The notes below the pieces were generated by a model. The model was not told the DNA's origin and ran no database searches. It was given only the letters and a program-made list of their open reading frames with translations. A stretch of 64,000 bases of DNA from Peribacillus simplex (GTDB lineage: Bacteria > Bacillota > Bacilli > Bacillales > DSM-1321), in NCBI RefSeq assembly GCF_030123325.1, contig NZ_CP126106.1:5146001-5210000 (forward strand), given 5' to 3'. Positions 49,133-58,083 of the stretch are shown in pieces. Position numbers and translations under genes: made by a program. Within the stretch, counting starts at the first letter, position 1; every line of letters starts with the position of its first letter.

Positions 49133-50743
49133 ATGGATAAATCCTTTCATATGCCCATTCAAATTAAAATCACCCTGCTATCATTCGTAATCGTCGCTTT
49201 TTCGATACTAATAGGCGGGATTTTTATATTCGGGAACATCGTTTCGGTCAGGGAAGATGAAATCGGCAAACGATCCATGATCACTGCCCATACCATTGCC
49301 GAACTCCCTGAAGTACAAAAATTGGTCCGTGAGCCCGAAGGATGGACGCAGCTCAATCCGATTATTGAAAACTTAAGGAAAATCCATCAAGCCGATTATA
49401 TAGTTGTGCTCAACAATCAGCATATACGTTATTCCCATCCGGTGTTCAGCCAATTGGGGACCCCTTCGGAAAGCAGTGATGAAAGCGCTGCGTTCGCTGA
49501 GCACGAGTATCTTTCAAAGGCGGCTGGCGATCTTGGCATTTCCGTCCGTGCCTTTGTACCGATCCTTGATAAAAATAGAGAGCAAATCGGCGTCGTTCTG
49601 GTAGGGAATATCTTGCCCACGATACCGGAATTAATCATGGATCTTAAGGGGGAAATCGCGATTATCCTGGTCCTTACACTCCTATTCGGGGTATGCGGCT
49701 CATGGCTCATGGCAAAAAGGATAAAAAAAGAGACCTTCCAACTTGAACCACATGAAATTTCACGGATGTTGGTTGAAAGGACAGCCGCATTCAATGCGAT
49801 GCATGAAGGGGTCATCGCCATAGATAATAATGAAACAATCACGATTTTCAATGAAAAGGCTAAGCAAATATTCAATATCAACGGTGAAGTCATAGGCAAA
49901 AATATCAATGATATTATACACGATACCCGTCTCCCGGAAGTGCTCGACCGGACATCTCCCATCTTCAATCAGGAAATCTCCGTTCAAAACAGGAATATTG
50001 TAAGCAACCGGGTACCAATAAAGATTGCGGATAAAACGATCGGTGCCGTGGCCATTTTCCAGGATCGGACCGATGTGACGAAGTTAGCTGAAGAGTTGAC
50101 TAGTGTCAAGGCATTCGTTGAAGCCCTGCGTGTTCAAAACCATGAACATATGAACAAACTTCATACGATAGCCGGATTGATCCAGCTAGGTAATCTTGAC
50201 GAAGCGCTGCATTACATTTTTCAGATCACGGAAGAACAAGAGGAATTGACCAGGTTTTTAACGAAGCACATTCACGATGATAATTTAGTGGGGCTGATAT
50301 TAAGTAAGATCTCATTGGGACGGGAACTCGGAATCGAGCTCATCATGGACAAGCACACGAAATTGGACCGTTTCCCCGCTGATTTGGATCATCACGATTT
50401 TGTTTTGATAATCGGAAACCTGGTCGAAAACTCATTTGCAGCGCTAAAGCATTGTTCAGAGGAAACAAAACAGGTTTATTTATCCATCTACCAGGATGAA
50501 CGTCATTGTCAAATCGTGCTTGAGGATAATGGACCCGGCATTCCCGAGGACATTCATAAAGATATATTCGAGTATGGTTTTACAACAAAAGGTGCGGAAG
50601 GATCAGGAATCGGTCTTTATCTTATAGACCAAATTGTAAAAAAAGCGAACGGCGAAATGAAATTCACGACACGCCCTAACGAAGGAACAAGCTTTTTTCT
50701 TTCTTTTCCGATGCACGATATAGAGGAGAACCAAAATGACTAA
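49133..50743 (+). CDS. dctS: Sensor histidine kinase, DctS/CitA family
   Basis: 536-aa membrane kinase. TM1 is about residues 10-34, followed by an extracellular sensory (Cache/PDC-like) domain, TM2 about 182-202 (IAIILVLTLLFGVCGSWLM), a PAS domain (AFNAMHEGVIAIDNNETITIF onward), the phosphoacceptor region RVQNHEHMNKLHTIAGLIQL and an HATPase domain with LVENSFAAL, EDNGPGIP and GSGIGLYLI. ATG 49133 with GGAGG 7 bp upstream is chosen over the longer frame from 49073. It overlaps dctR by 8 bp. Predicted to sense C4-dicarboxylates together with DctB. Confidence 0.9.
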   Translation: MDKSFHMPIQIKITLLSFVIVAFSILIGGIFIFGNIVSVREDEIGKRSMITAHTIAELPEVQKLVREPEGWTQLNPIIENLRKIHQADYIVVLNNQHIRYSHPVFSQLGTPSESSDESAAFAEHEYLSKAAGDLGISVRAFVPILDKNREQIGVVLVGNILPTIPELIMDLKGEIAIILVLTLLFGVCGSWLMAKRIKKETFQLEPHEISRMLVERTAAFNAMHEGVIAIDNNETITIFNEKAKQIFNINGEVIGKNINDIIHDTRLPEVLDRTSPIFNQEISVQNRNIVSNRVPIKIADKTIGAVAIFQDRTDVTKLAEELTSVKAFVEALRVQNHEHMNKLHTIAGLIQLGNLDEALHYIFQITEEQEELTRFLTKHIHDDNLVGLILSKISLGRELGIELIMDKHTKLDRFPADLDHHDFVLIIGNLVENSFAALKHCSEETKQVYLSIYQDERHCQIVLEDNGPGIPEDIHKDIFEYGFTTKGAEGSGIGLYLIDQIVKKANGEMKFTTRPNEGTSFFLSFPMHDIEENQND

Positions 50744-51431
50744 CGAAATTCGTTTACTTTTAATTGAAGACGACCCAATGGTCCAAGAGGTCAACAAACA
50801 GTTCATCGAGCGCCTGCCTGCCTTTAAAGTCGTTGATACAGCTTCAAATGGGCTTGAAGGTCTGGAAAAAATCAGGCAGTCTAAACCCGATCTTGTCATT
50901 TTGGACATCTTCATGCCTTCTTTAAACGGGGTTGATACACTTTATCAAATCAGAAAAGAGCAAATTGATGTGGATGTCATCATCATTTCAGCGGCAAATG
51001 ATCAGAAAACGATCCGAAAAATGATGCAGAACGGGGCTTTTGACTATTTAATCAAGCCATTTAAATTCGATAGGCTAAAACATACGCTTGAACAATACTT
51101 CGCTTTTCGGATGGAGGTTGAGCCCGACCATCAAATTTCTCAAACCCAGCTCGACCGAATTCTCTTTCAAAATAAAACACATTCTGAAGCGAGTCCGAAA
51201 CATGATGTTCCCAAAGGATTGAATGGCGCGACTCTTGAGCAAGTGACGAAGTTCATAAAGACCCATCCTGGGTCACTATCTGCAGAAGAAGTGGCTGATG
51301 GAATTGGTATCGCCAGAGTTACAGCAAGGCGCTATCTTGAATACTTGCATGGCGAAGAAGTCCTTCAGCTTGACGTACAGTATGGCAGCATAGGCCGCCC
51401 TGTCAATAGGTACCGGCTTAAAAAACCTTAA
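50736..51431 (+). CDS. dctR: Response regulator, DctR/CitB family
   Basis: 231-aa two-component regulator. The receiver domain shows the acidic pair LIEDDPMV, phosphorylated aspartate in LVILDIFMPSLNG, and lysine in LIKPFKFDRL. The C-terminus is a CitT/DctR-type winged helix (LSAEEVADGIGIARVTARRYLEYL). RBS GAGGAGAA before the ATG lies within the kinase gene's end. In B. subtilis DctR activates the dicarboxylate transporter gene dctP; no such gene follows here. Confidence 0.9.
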   Translation: MTNEIRLLLIEDDPMVQEVNKQFIERLPAFKVVDTASNGLEGLEKIRQSKPDLVILDIFMPSLNGVDTLYQIRKEQIDVDVIIISAANDQKTIRKMMQNGAFDYLIKPFKFDRLKHTLEQYFAFRMEVEPDHQISQTQLDRILFQNKTHSEASPKHDVPKGLNGATLEQVTKFIKTHPGSLSAEEVADGIGIARVTARRYLEYLHGEEVLQLDVQYGSIGRPVNRYRLKKP

Positions 51432-51438
51432 AACGAAT

Positions 51439-51471
51439 GGGGACCGGCTCGAAAACGGTTCCCTTTTTACT
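51439..51471 (+). terminator. Intrinsic terminator of dctSR
   Basis: GGGGACCG and CGGTTCCC (one G-T pair) around GCTCGAAAA, followed by TTTTT, 8 bp past the dctR stop. Confidence 0.75.
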
Positions 51472-51479
51472 TTTATTCT

Positions 51480-51626
51480 TTACGTACCTGTCTTCCGGTC
51501 ATAGAGGCCCCACTTTCTCTTCAAAAGAAACAGCTCGCACTCTTCCAAAGCCGTCACTTCTTTTACGACATAGTCCGGCATGCCCCTTCTCAGTAGAATT
51601 TCCGCAATTAGGTACGGTTTTTTCAT
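51480..51626 (-). CDS. Small conserved-looking protein, 48 aa
   Basis: 48-codon gene with a strong RBS (GGAGGGGAG, 6-7 bp before ATG). Sequence MKKPYLIAEILLRRGMPDYV continues VKEVTALEECELF and ends KWGLYDRKTGT; it is well-behaved amphipathic protein with no Cys-rich or repeat bias, unlike chance ORFs here. No family recognised. It converges on dctR, with only the terminator between them. Confidence 0.65.
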   Translation of the reverse strand: MKKPYLIAEILLRRGMPDYVVKEVTALEECELFLLKRKWGLYDRKTGT

Positions 51627-51990
51627 ACACTCTCCCCTCCCTTTCCCTTGGTTGCCATTCTTTTAAATTCATTATACAAAATAATCCAATAAAGAAAAAA
51701 TAGACAAAATCCCATTTTCCGAAAAAAATATGGTTTATCCTGCCATTTAAACGAATTTTCTAAAATCTCTAGGGGCGCTTTCAGAAATTCCCTTTCCGCC
51801 CGACCGTCTGCCTCGCCACAGGCATCCAGCAGGACCTAGTGGTTCGGGGAGATGCCAATCGAAACTTCAAACTTTTATTTGTTATTTATCCTATTAAATC
51901 ATTTACCAAAAGGGTGGGATTCCTGTCCAAAAAATACTAATTGGGTGAGTTACATAGACCGTGGGATGTAAAAGGAGGGTTATCAATATT
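51627..51990. other. Gene-free stretch with a GC-rich decayed segment
   Basis: No ORF of note. Bases about 51795-51860 are GC-rich against an AT-rich background (TTCCCTTTCCGCCCGACC, then CGCCACAGGCATCC). They faintly resemble, in inverse orientation, the GC-rich segment at 31925-31990. The promoter of the 48-aa gene should lie near 51650-51700. Confidence 0.35.
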
Positions 51991-51991
51991 T

Positions 51992-52023
51992 GATCAAAAG
52001 AGGCGTGAAGCACCTCTTTTGAT
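51992..52023 (-). terminator. Intrinsic terminator of the men operon
   Basis: ATCAAAAGAGG and CCTCTTTTGAT (11 bp) with a short inner region, immediately after the menC stop on the minus strand. Confidence 0.75.
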
Positions 52024-52028
52024 GTTTT

Positions 52029-53132
52029 TCACTTGTACAGCTTACTATATGTAGTCAATTCCTTTAGCCGCTTTTCATTGATGGCAAAACCGATTCCAGC
52101 TTTATCGGGAACTTGGATCATGCCGTTTTCGACAATGACTTCGGGATTGATTATATCCTCTTCCCAATAACGAGATGAAGATGATATATCCCCGGGAATC
52201 GTGAACCCTTTTAATGTGGCCAGTGCGATATTATGTGCACGTGAAATGCCAAATTCAATCATACCGCCGCACCAAACGGGCACACCATTGCCCAGGCATA
52301 GATCATGGATTCTTACAGCTTCCATCCAGCCGCCGACTTTAGCCATTTTAATGTTGATCACCCCACAGCTTTGGAGCGACAGCGCACTTTTGGCATCATG
52401 AAATGAATTTATGCTTTCATCAAGGCAAATAGGTGTCTGAAGCTGTTTCTGCAAAAATGAATGTTCCACAATGTCGTCATGTCCAAGCGGCTGCTCAATC
52501 ATCATCAGCTTAAACGCATCAAGCTTCTGGAGATGTGGGATGTCATCAAGACTGTACGCAGAATTGGCATCTGCCATTAGCGGGATATCGGGATAGGCCC
52601 GACGTATTTCCCCTAAAAACTCCAGATCATTTTGAGGATTGATTTTTATTTTATAACGCTGATAACCAGAATCGGAAAAGTCCTCGATCTGGTGCATCGC
52701 GTCTTCTATATCATTGGATGCAACGACTACACCAGCGGCCACTTCACTTCGTTCGCCGCCAAACAGCCGTCCGAGGTAGACTCCTTTCTGCTTCGCATAT
52801 AAATCGAGGATTGCCTGCTCTAAAGCTGACTTCGCCATCGCATTCCGTCTGATTCCGCCCCATAAGATCGGCAGCTCATCAGGATGCCTGATCTGACTGG
52901 CCAATGTCAGCGGGATTAAGAAGTCATCCAATATATGAAAGCATGTCTTGGTCGTTTCTTCGGTATACCAAGGACTTGTAAAAGGGACAGCTTCCCCGTA
53001 TCCTATCAATCCATCTTCATCCATGGCTTCGACAATTATCACTTCCCGATCGCTTACCGTTTCGAGATGCGTCTTGAATGACCGCTTTAAAGGGGCCTTA
53101 ATGAGCTTAAGGGAAATGGAAGATAACTTCAT
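52029..53132 (-). CDS. menC: o-Succinylbenzoate synthase
   Basis: Enolase-superfamily enzyme of 367 aa that dehydrates SHCHC to o-succinylbenzoate in menaquinone synthesis. Catalytic lysine region YKIKINPQ, metal ligands MADANSAY, IEQPL and CLDESI, and the second lysine in INIKMAKVGG are visible. ATG 53132 is chosen (GGGGG RBS at 7 bp); it overlaps the menE stop by 4 bp. Last gene of menFDHBEC. Confidence 0.95.
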   Translation of the reverse strand: MKLSSISLKLIKAPLKRSFKTHLETVSDREVIIVEAMDEDGLIGYGEAVPFTSPWYTEETTKTCFHILDDFLIPLTLASQIRHPDELPILWGGIRRNAMAKSALEQAILDLYAKQKGVYLGRLFGGERSEVAAGVVVASNDIEDAMHQIEDFSDSGYQRYKIKINPQNDLEFLGEIRRAYPDIPLMADANSAYSLDDIPHLQKLDAFKLMMIEQPLGHDDIVEHSFLQKQLQTPICLDESINSFHDAKSALSLQSCGVINIKMAKVGGWMEAVRIHDLCLGNGVPVWCGGMIEFGISRAHNIALATLKGFTIPGDISSSSRYWEEDIINPEVIVENGMIQVPDKAGIGFAINEKRLKELTTYSKLYK

Positions 53133-54607
53133 TGCCATTCCCCCATTTCCTTCTTCAGTTCCCGCCTCAAAAGCTTGCTTGCACCATTCCGGGGAAGCTC
53201 CTTACAAAAAATCACGTTCCGGGGAATTTTATAAGATGCCAAATATCCCCTGCAATATTCCAGCAGTTCGCTCTCATCAAGCTCTGCACCTGGATGCAAG
53301 ACGACAAAGGCAAGTGGGACCTGTCCCCATTTCTCATCGTCAGTCCCCGTCACCCCCGCTTCGAAAACATCAGGGTGCATACTAAGGACATTTTCAATCT
53401 CGGCCGGGTAGACATTTTCACCGCCGGAAATGATTAAATCCGAGCGTCGGTCAAGCACATATAAAAAGCCTTCCTCATCGAGATAACCAAGGTCCCCAGT
53501 ATAAAGCCATCCATCGGTAATGGCCTGCTGTGTAGCGTCCAGCCGATTAAAATAGCCTTTCGTCACATTCGGACCTGAAACCACGATTTCGCCCACTGCT
53601 CCCGGTTCACACATCGTGCCGTCTTTCTCTATCCGTAACTGCGAAGGAAACAAAGGCTTTCCCGCCGAGCCGATTTTTGTCATGCTATACTCCGGTGCCA
53701 GTGTCACAATCTGTGAAGACGTTTCGGTCATCCCATATGTTTGATACACGGGAATCCCTTTCTCCTTACATAACTCAAGTAAATGGACGGGTGCAGGGCC
53801 GCCGCCCAACAGGAAACAGCGAAAGGTTGCCGGATAGCCGGTTCCCCTCAAATCCTGCACCATCCTATTCAGCATCGCCGTCACGACCGAAATGATCGTC
53901 ACTCCATTTTCCTGGATGCTCCGGTTTGCTTCCCGTTCATCGAAACGTTCTGCCAAAACGACTTTCATGCCATAAATCACATTTTTCATCAGGATGGATA
54001 AGCCGCTAATATGAAAGATGGGAACCGCACAATACCACGAATCCTCCTCATGCAATCCGAGGTTCAGAACCGACCCGACGGCACTCCACCAATGGTTGCC
54101 GAATGTTTGGATCACTCCTTTTGGATTCCCTGTCGTACCTGATGTATACATGATCGTCGCGGTATCCTCAAGGTAAAACTCTTGAAGTATCTCAGCAGTG
54201 CCCTCCGGCAATTCTTCCATTAGGTGAAGGTTCAACTCCGGGAGAATCTCACCAATATCAGAGAGTTTGCCGGAGAAGGAGCCTTCTGAAACCAAATGGG
54301 CAGTTCCACTATCCCCGATCTGCCAGGACAGCTCTTTTGCCGTTAGCTTATTATTCAGCATCACAATCTTCACACCGAGATAAAGCAGTGCATGGATAAC
54401 GACAACACCATCAATATGGTTACGTAGCAAAACCGCACATGAATCGCCAGCGCCCAGACCAACGCTTGCCAGCTTACCAGCCATTTTCTCCGATAATGTA
54501 TGCAGTTCAAGAAAGCTATACGTATGACCTTCAAACTCGATTGCCGGGCGATCCGGTGAAAGATGCGCCCGGTTTTTCAGCCAGTTCGGCAACTTTTCTT
54601 CTGCCAT
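53129..54607 (-). CDS. menE: o-Succinylbenzoate-CoA ligase
   Basis: ANL-superfamily adenylating enzyme, 492 aa. Core motif TIMYTSGTTGNPKGV, then VYQTYGMTETSSQIV, YTGDLGYLDEEGF and the C-terminal lysine segment PRNGASKLLRREL. It activates o-succinylbenzoate as its CoA thioester for MenB. It follows menB after an 86-bp gap containing a hairpin and overlaps menC. Confidence 0.95.
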   Translation of the reverse strand: MAEEKLPNWLKNRAHLSPDRPAIEFEGHTYSFLELHTLSEKMAGKLASVGLGAGDSCAVLLRNHIDGVVVIHALLYLGVKIVMLNNKLTAKELSWQIGDSGTAHLVSEGSFSGKLSDIGEILPELNLHLMEELPEGTAEILQEFYLEDTATIMYTSGTTGNPKGVIQTFGNHWWSAVGSVLNLGLHEEDSWYCAVPIFHISGLSILMKNVIYGMKVVLAERFDEREANRSIQENGVTIISVVTAMLNRMVQDLRGTGYPATFRCFLLGGGPAPVHLLELCKEKGIPVYQTYGMTETSSQIVTLAPEYSMTKIGSAGKPLFPSQLRIEKDGTMCEPGAVGEIVVSGPNVTKGYFNRLDATQQAITDGWLYTGDLGYLDEEGFLYVLDRRSDLIISGGENVYPAEIENVLSMHPDVFEAGVTGTDDEKWGQVPLAFVVLHPGAELDESELLEYCRGYLASYKIPRNVIFCKELPRNGASKLLRRELKKEMGEWQ

Positions 54608-54640
54608 TGCTGCTTACCCTCTTCCATTTTGATATAGAAA

Positions 54641-54668
54641 ACAGCCCGGCGAGTTTCCGCCAAGCTGT
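54641..54668 (-). terminator. Terminator-like hairpin between menB and menE
   Basis: Minus strand ACAGCTTGGCG-GAAACT-CGCCGGGCTGT (interrupted stem) followed by TTTTC. It may give partial termination or protect the upstream mRNA, lowering menE-menC relative to menFDHB. Confidence 0.5.
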
Positions 54669-54693
54669 CAGTCTCATCGATTCACTCGCTTCA

Positions 54694-55512
54694 TTAAGGG
54701 AAACGAGGGAATTGCCCAAAGTCCGGAGTGCGTTTTTCTTTGAATGCATCGCGGCCTTCTTTTGCTTCTTCTGTTGTATAGTATAAAAGTGTAGCGTCAC
54801 CGGCCAATTGTTGAAGACCTGCAAGGCCATCCGTATCAGCGTTCATTGCCGCTTTCAAGAAACGAAGTGCAGTCGGGCTCTTCTCAAGCATTTCTTCACA
54901 CCATTTAACCGTTTCCGTTTCCAATTCGTCCAAAGGTACAACCGTGTTGACCAATCCCATATCCAATGCTTCCTGTGCATTGTATTGACGGCATAGGTAC
55001 CAGATTTCGCGCGCCTTTTTATGACCCACGATACGTGCAAGGTAGCCAGAACCATAACCAGCATCAAAGCTTCCCACATTCGGTCCAGTTTGTCCGAAAA
55101 TTGCATTGTCAGCAGCAATCGTCAAGTCACATACCACGTTCAAGACATTACCGCCACCAATTGCATATCCTGCAACCATGGCTACGACCGGTTTTGGAAT
55201 TACGCGGATCAAACGTTGCAAATCAAGAACATTTAGACGCGGAATGTTATCTTCACCTACATATCCGCCATTTCCACGTACTTTTTGATCTCCGCCTGAA
55301 CAGAATGCTTTGCCGCCTACACCTGTTAAGATAATGACACCAATGCTTGAATCATCACGCGCCCTTGCGAATGCATCAATCATTTCAGCAGTCGTTTTGG
55401 GCGTGAATGCATTATGTACATGTGGTCGGTTGATGGACACTTTTGCAATCCCGTTATATTTTTCATACAAAATTTCATCATACTCACGTATTGTTTCCCA
55501 TTGTATCGTCAT
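54694..55512 (-). CDS. menB: 1,4-Dihydroxy-2-naphthoyl-CoA synthase
   Basis: Crotonase-fold enzyme of 272 aa that closes the naphthalene ring. Oxyanion-hole and active-site segments: AFCSGGDQKVRG, YAIGGGNVLNVVCDLTIA, GPNVGSFDAGYGSGYLA. Length is normal. RBS GGAGG lies before the ATG. It starts 1 bp after the menH stop. Confidence 0.97.
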   Translation of the reverse strand: MTIQWETIREYDEILYEKYNGIAKVSINRPHVHNAFTPKTTAEMIDAFARARDDSSIGVIILTGVGGKAFCSGGDQKVRGNGGYVGEDNIPRLNVLDLQRLIRVIPKPVVAMVAGYAIGGGNVLNVVCDLTIAADNAIFGQTGPNVGSFDAGYGSGYLARIVGHKKAREIWYLCRQYNAQEALDMGLVNTVVPLDELETETVKWCEEMLEKSPTALRFLKAAMNADTDGLAGLQQLAGDATLLYYTTEEAKEGRDAFKEKRTPDFGQFPRFP

Positions 55513-55513
55513 C

Positions 55514-56335
55514 TTAATTCCTCCCTTTATTTCGCTTTAAAAACTCACTTATTATTTTACCAAACTTTTCTCCAACTTCCACATGAATCGCATGTCCCGC
55601 ATCATTTATTATTTTCCATTCGGCCCGCTTCAGCTTTCTCTTCATGGAGTCCGCAATGTCACAAAATTTACGGTCAAGTTCACCGGTTACAAGGAGTACA
55701 GGGAAATCAAGAGTTTGCAATTGTTCCCAGTATGATGCCTGACTGCCTGTCCCCATACCAAGAAGGCTATTGGAAAGGCCGGCAGGGTCATTTGCCAACC
55801 GCTGCTCCCGAATGGCCGACCTGGTTTTGGACGACAACCGTTTTTGACTTTCAAACAGCGGGATGTTTTCCCATTGATCCACAAACGCTTCCATGCCATT
55901 TACAAGAATCCGTTCGGCAAGCTTCCTATCATTTTCCCTTCGGATTTCCCGTTCCCCTTCTGTTAAAAGGCCTGGTGAAGCGCTCTCCAATATCAATGTA
56001 TCAACATACTCGGGATACAAACAGGCAAATCCCAATCCGAGCCTTCCGCCCATTGAGTATCCAAGGATATGTGCTTTCGGGAAATGTAACACATCCAAAA
56101 TATACTTGATATCCTCAGCCACACGCTCCATCTTATACCTTCGATGATCGGCTGGTGACGCAGACATGCCATGACCGATGATGTCGACCATTATCATGGT
56201 ATACCTGTCACTCAGTAGCGGAATGAGGAACTTCCATGTATCCCGATTTCCCGTAAATCCATGTAAAAGTACAAGAGGATCTCCATTTCCCGTTATTTCA
56301 ACAGCATAATTGACATCCTTGCTGACAATATTCAT
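55514..56335 (-). CDS. menH: SHCHC synthase, MenH
   Basis: Alpha/beta hydrolase-fold lyase of 273 aa that eliminates pyruvate from SEPHCHC. Features: LLHGFTGNRDTWKF, DIIGHGMSASP, nucleophile serine in ILGYSMGGRLGL, and histidine in AGHAIHVE. ATG 56335 overlaps the menD stop as ATGA; the longer frame to 56386 lies wholly inside menD and has no counterpart in relatives. Confidence 0.93.
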   Translation of the reverse strand: MNIVSKDVNYAVEITGNGDPLVLLHGFTGNRDTWKFLIPLLSDRYTMIMVDIIGHGMSASPADHRRYKMERVAEDIKYILDVLHFPKAHILGYSMGGRLGLGFACLYPEYVDTLILESASPGLLTEGEREIRRENDRKLAERILVNGMEAFVDQWENIPLFESQKRLSSKTRSAIREQRLANDPAGLSNSLLGMGTGSQASYWEQLQTLDFPVLLVTGELDRKFCDIADSMKRKLKRAEWKIINDAGHAIHVEVGEKFGKIISEFLKRNKGRN

Positions 56336-58083
56336 GATATTTCCCTGTCTAACACCATTTTTATTTCCTGGGAAACAAAGCTCCACAAATTTCGATGCTT
56401 TTGTAGATTGGACTCTCTTTCTGTCGGTACTTCGATGATTTTCAGACCTTGAATTTCAAATGACTCCGTAAATACCTTCTCAAACTCATCCCAACTTTGG
56501 ACCTTGCTGTATTTACCGCCATAAAGCTGTGAAGTATGGGAAAAATCAAGCCCATGAGGCGTGCCGAATAGCGTTTCGAAATGTTCCCTCTCATTCGCCT
56601 GCGGCAAGAAGGAGAATATGCCGCCGCCATCATTATTAACCAGCAATATCGTGATATTTTGTTTTTGAAGTTTTGCCGCAAGCAAGCCATTCATATCATG
56701 GAAAAAGCTTAAATCCCCGATTGCCAGCACTGTATTTTTTGATACCGTACTTACGCCAAGAGCAGTGGAAACGACACCATCGATCCCGTTCGCACCTCGA
56801 TTTGCCATGGTTTTGATTCCTTTTCCATTATTCAAAAAGAAAGTATCCAAATCACGTATAGGCATGCTATTCCCGACAAACAGCGTCGATTCCAATGGCA
56901 TCATATCAGTAAGCAGGGCAAACAGCTTGCCTTCACTTAACTCCGATTCATCCCTGACGGAGGCCAGGGCATCCTTCGTCGCTCCGTTGACGGTCTGCCA
57001 TAAACGAAGCCAATCATCATCAGGGGAAGAAATAATTTTATCAGCAATTTTCAAACAAAAATCTTTCTCTTCGCAGTAAATCATATTCGTTGCCAATCCG
57101 GCAGGTTCACGCCAGCCTGCTCCGCCATCGACGACCAAAGTGATTGCCTGTTTTTGGTTTTTCATGAATAACAATAAGGGTTTAGAAACAGGCATTGCCC
57201 CGAAACGCAAGATCACTTCCGGCCTGAAAGCCGCTTTTGCCGTCTCATCGCGTAGAAACGTATCATACGCATCAATTATGACGGCTTTGTCATGACTTCC
57301 GCTCCTTAACTGGGAAAGGGGATCAGCCAGTATAGGAAAAGCAAGTTTTTCCGCTAATGCGATGATGGCTTCCTTCATCTCTGGATGCGGTAATTCTCCA
57401 CATACAATCATACCTTGCTTAGCTTGTGACAATGTAGTTGCAACAGCTTGTATTTGTGATGCGGACAGTAACCGTTCTCCACTGTCAATCAACACTGCAG
57501 GCGTCATTTTATTTTGCCTGTACTCCTTTGCTTTCTCCAGATCCGGAATCAATGGTTCACGAAGCGGGAAATTCAAATGTACAGGCCCTGCAGGTTCAGC
57601 TGCCGCTGTAGCCACTGCCCTTGCACCGACCGTTCTGGCATACCGCATCATCCCATCCGTGCTTTCAGGAAGTGCCATTTCGACAAACCATTTTACATGT
57701 CTCCCGTAAAGATGTATCTGATCGATCGCCTGCGGGGCTCCGACATCACGCAATTCATGCGGGCGGTCAGCGGTAAGTACAATAAGCGGCACTCTTGAAT
57801 AGAAAGCCTCAATGACGGCTGGGTAATAGTTTGCTGCGGCTGTACCGGACGTACAAAGAAGTCCGACAGGTTCTTTTAAGGCCTTAGCCAAACCAAGGGC
57901 AAAAAAAGCAGCCGAACGCTCATCCACATTAATATGAATCTCGATATCAGGATGTTCCACCAGCAACAAAGCTAGGGGCGTGGATCGTGAACCTGGGCTC
58001 ACCACCACATGCTTCACCTCATTTTGTGCCAGCTCATCGACGAATGAAGCAGCATACGCTGTCAATGCATCTCGGTCATTCAT
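56332..58083 (-). CDS. menD: SEPHCHC synthase, MenD
   Basis: Thiamine-diphosphate enzyme of 583 aa joining isochorismate and 2-oxoglutarate. N-terminal VVSPGSRSTPLALLL, cofactor region GTAAANYYPAVIEA, and the C-terminal ThDP/metal motif GDLSFFHDMNGLLA followed by NNDGGGIFSFLP. It overlaps menF by 8 bp and menH by 4 bp, consistent with tight coupling. Confidence 0.96.
   Translation of the reverse strand: MNDRDALTAYAASFVDELAQNEVKHVVVSPGSRSTPLALLLVEHPDIEIHINVDERSAAFFALGLAKALKEPVGLLCTSGTAAANYYPAVIEAFYSRVPLIVLTADRPHELRDVGAPQAIDQIHLYGRHVKWFVEMALPESTDGMMRYARTVGARAVATAAAEPAGPVHLNFPLREPLIPDLEKAKEYRQNKMTPAVLIDSGERLLSASQIQAVATTLSQAKQGMIVCGELPHPEMKEAIIALAEKLAFPILADPLSQLRSGSHDKAVIIDAYDTFLRDETAKAAFRPEVILRFGAMPVSKPLLLFMKNQKQAITLVVDGGAGWREPAGLATNMIYCEEKDFCLKIADKIISSPDDDWLRLWQTVNGATKDALASVRDESELSEGKLFALLTDMMPLESTLFVGNSMPIRDLDTFFLNNGKGIKTMANRGANGIDGVVSTALGVSTVSKNTVLAIGDLSFFHDMNGLLAAKLQKQNITILLVNNDGGGIFSFLPQANEREHFETLFGTPHGLDFSHTSQLYGGKYSKVQSWDEFEKVFTESFEIQGLKIIEVPTERESNLQKHRNLWSFVSQEIKMVLDREIS

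Noticed and set aside
55414..56109. 231-aa plus-strand ORF opposite menB/menH
   Set aside because: Antisense to two well-supported genes, no RBS and no domain.
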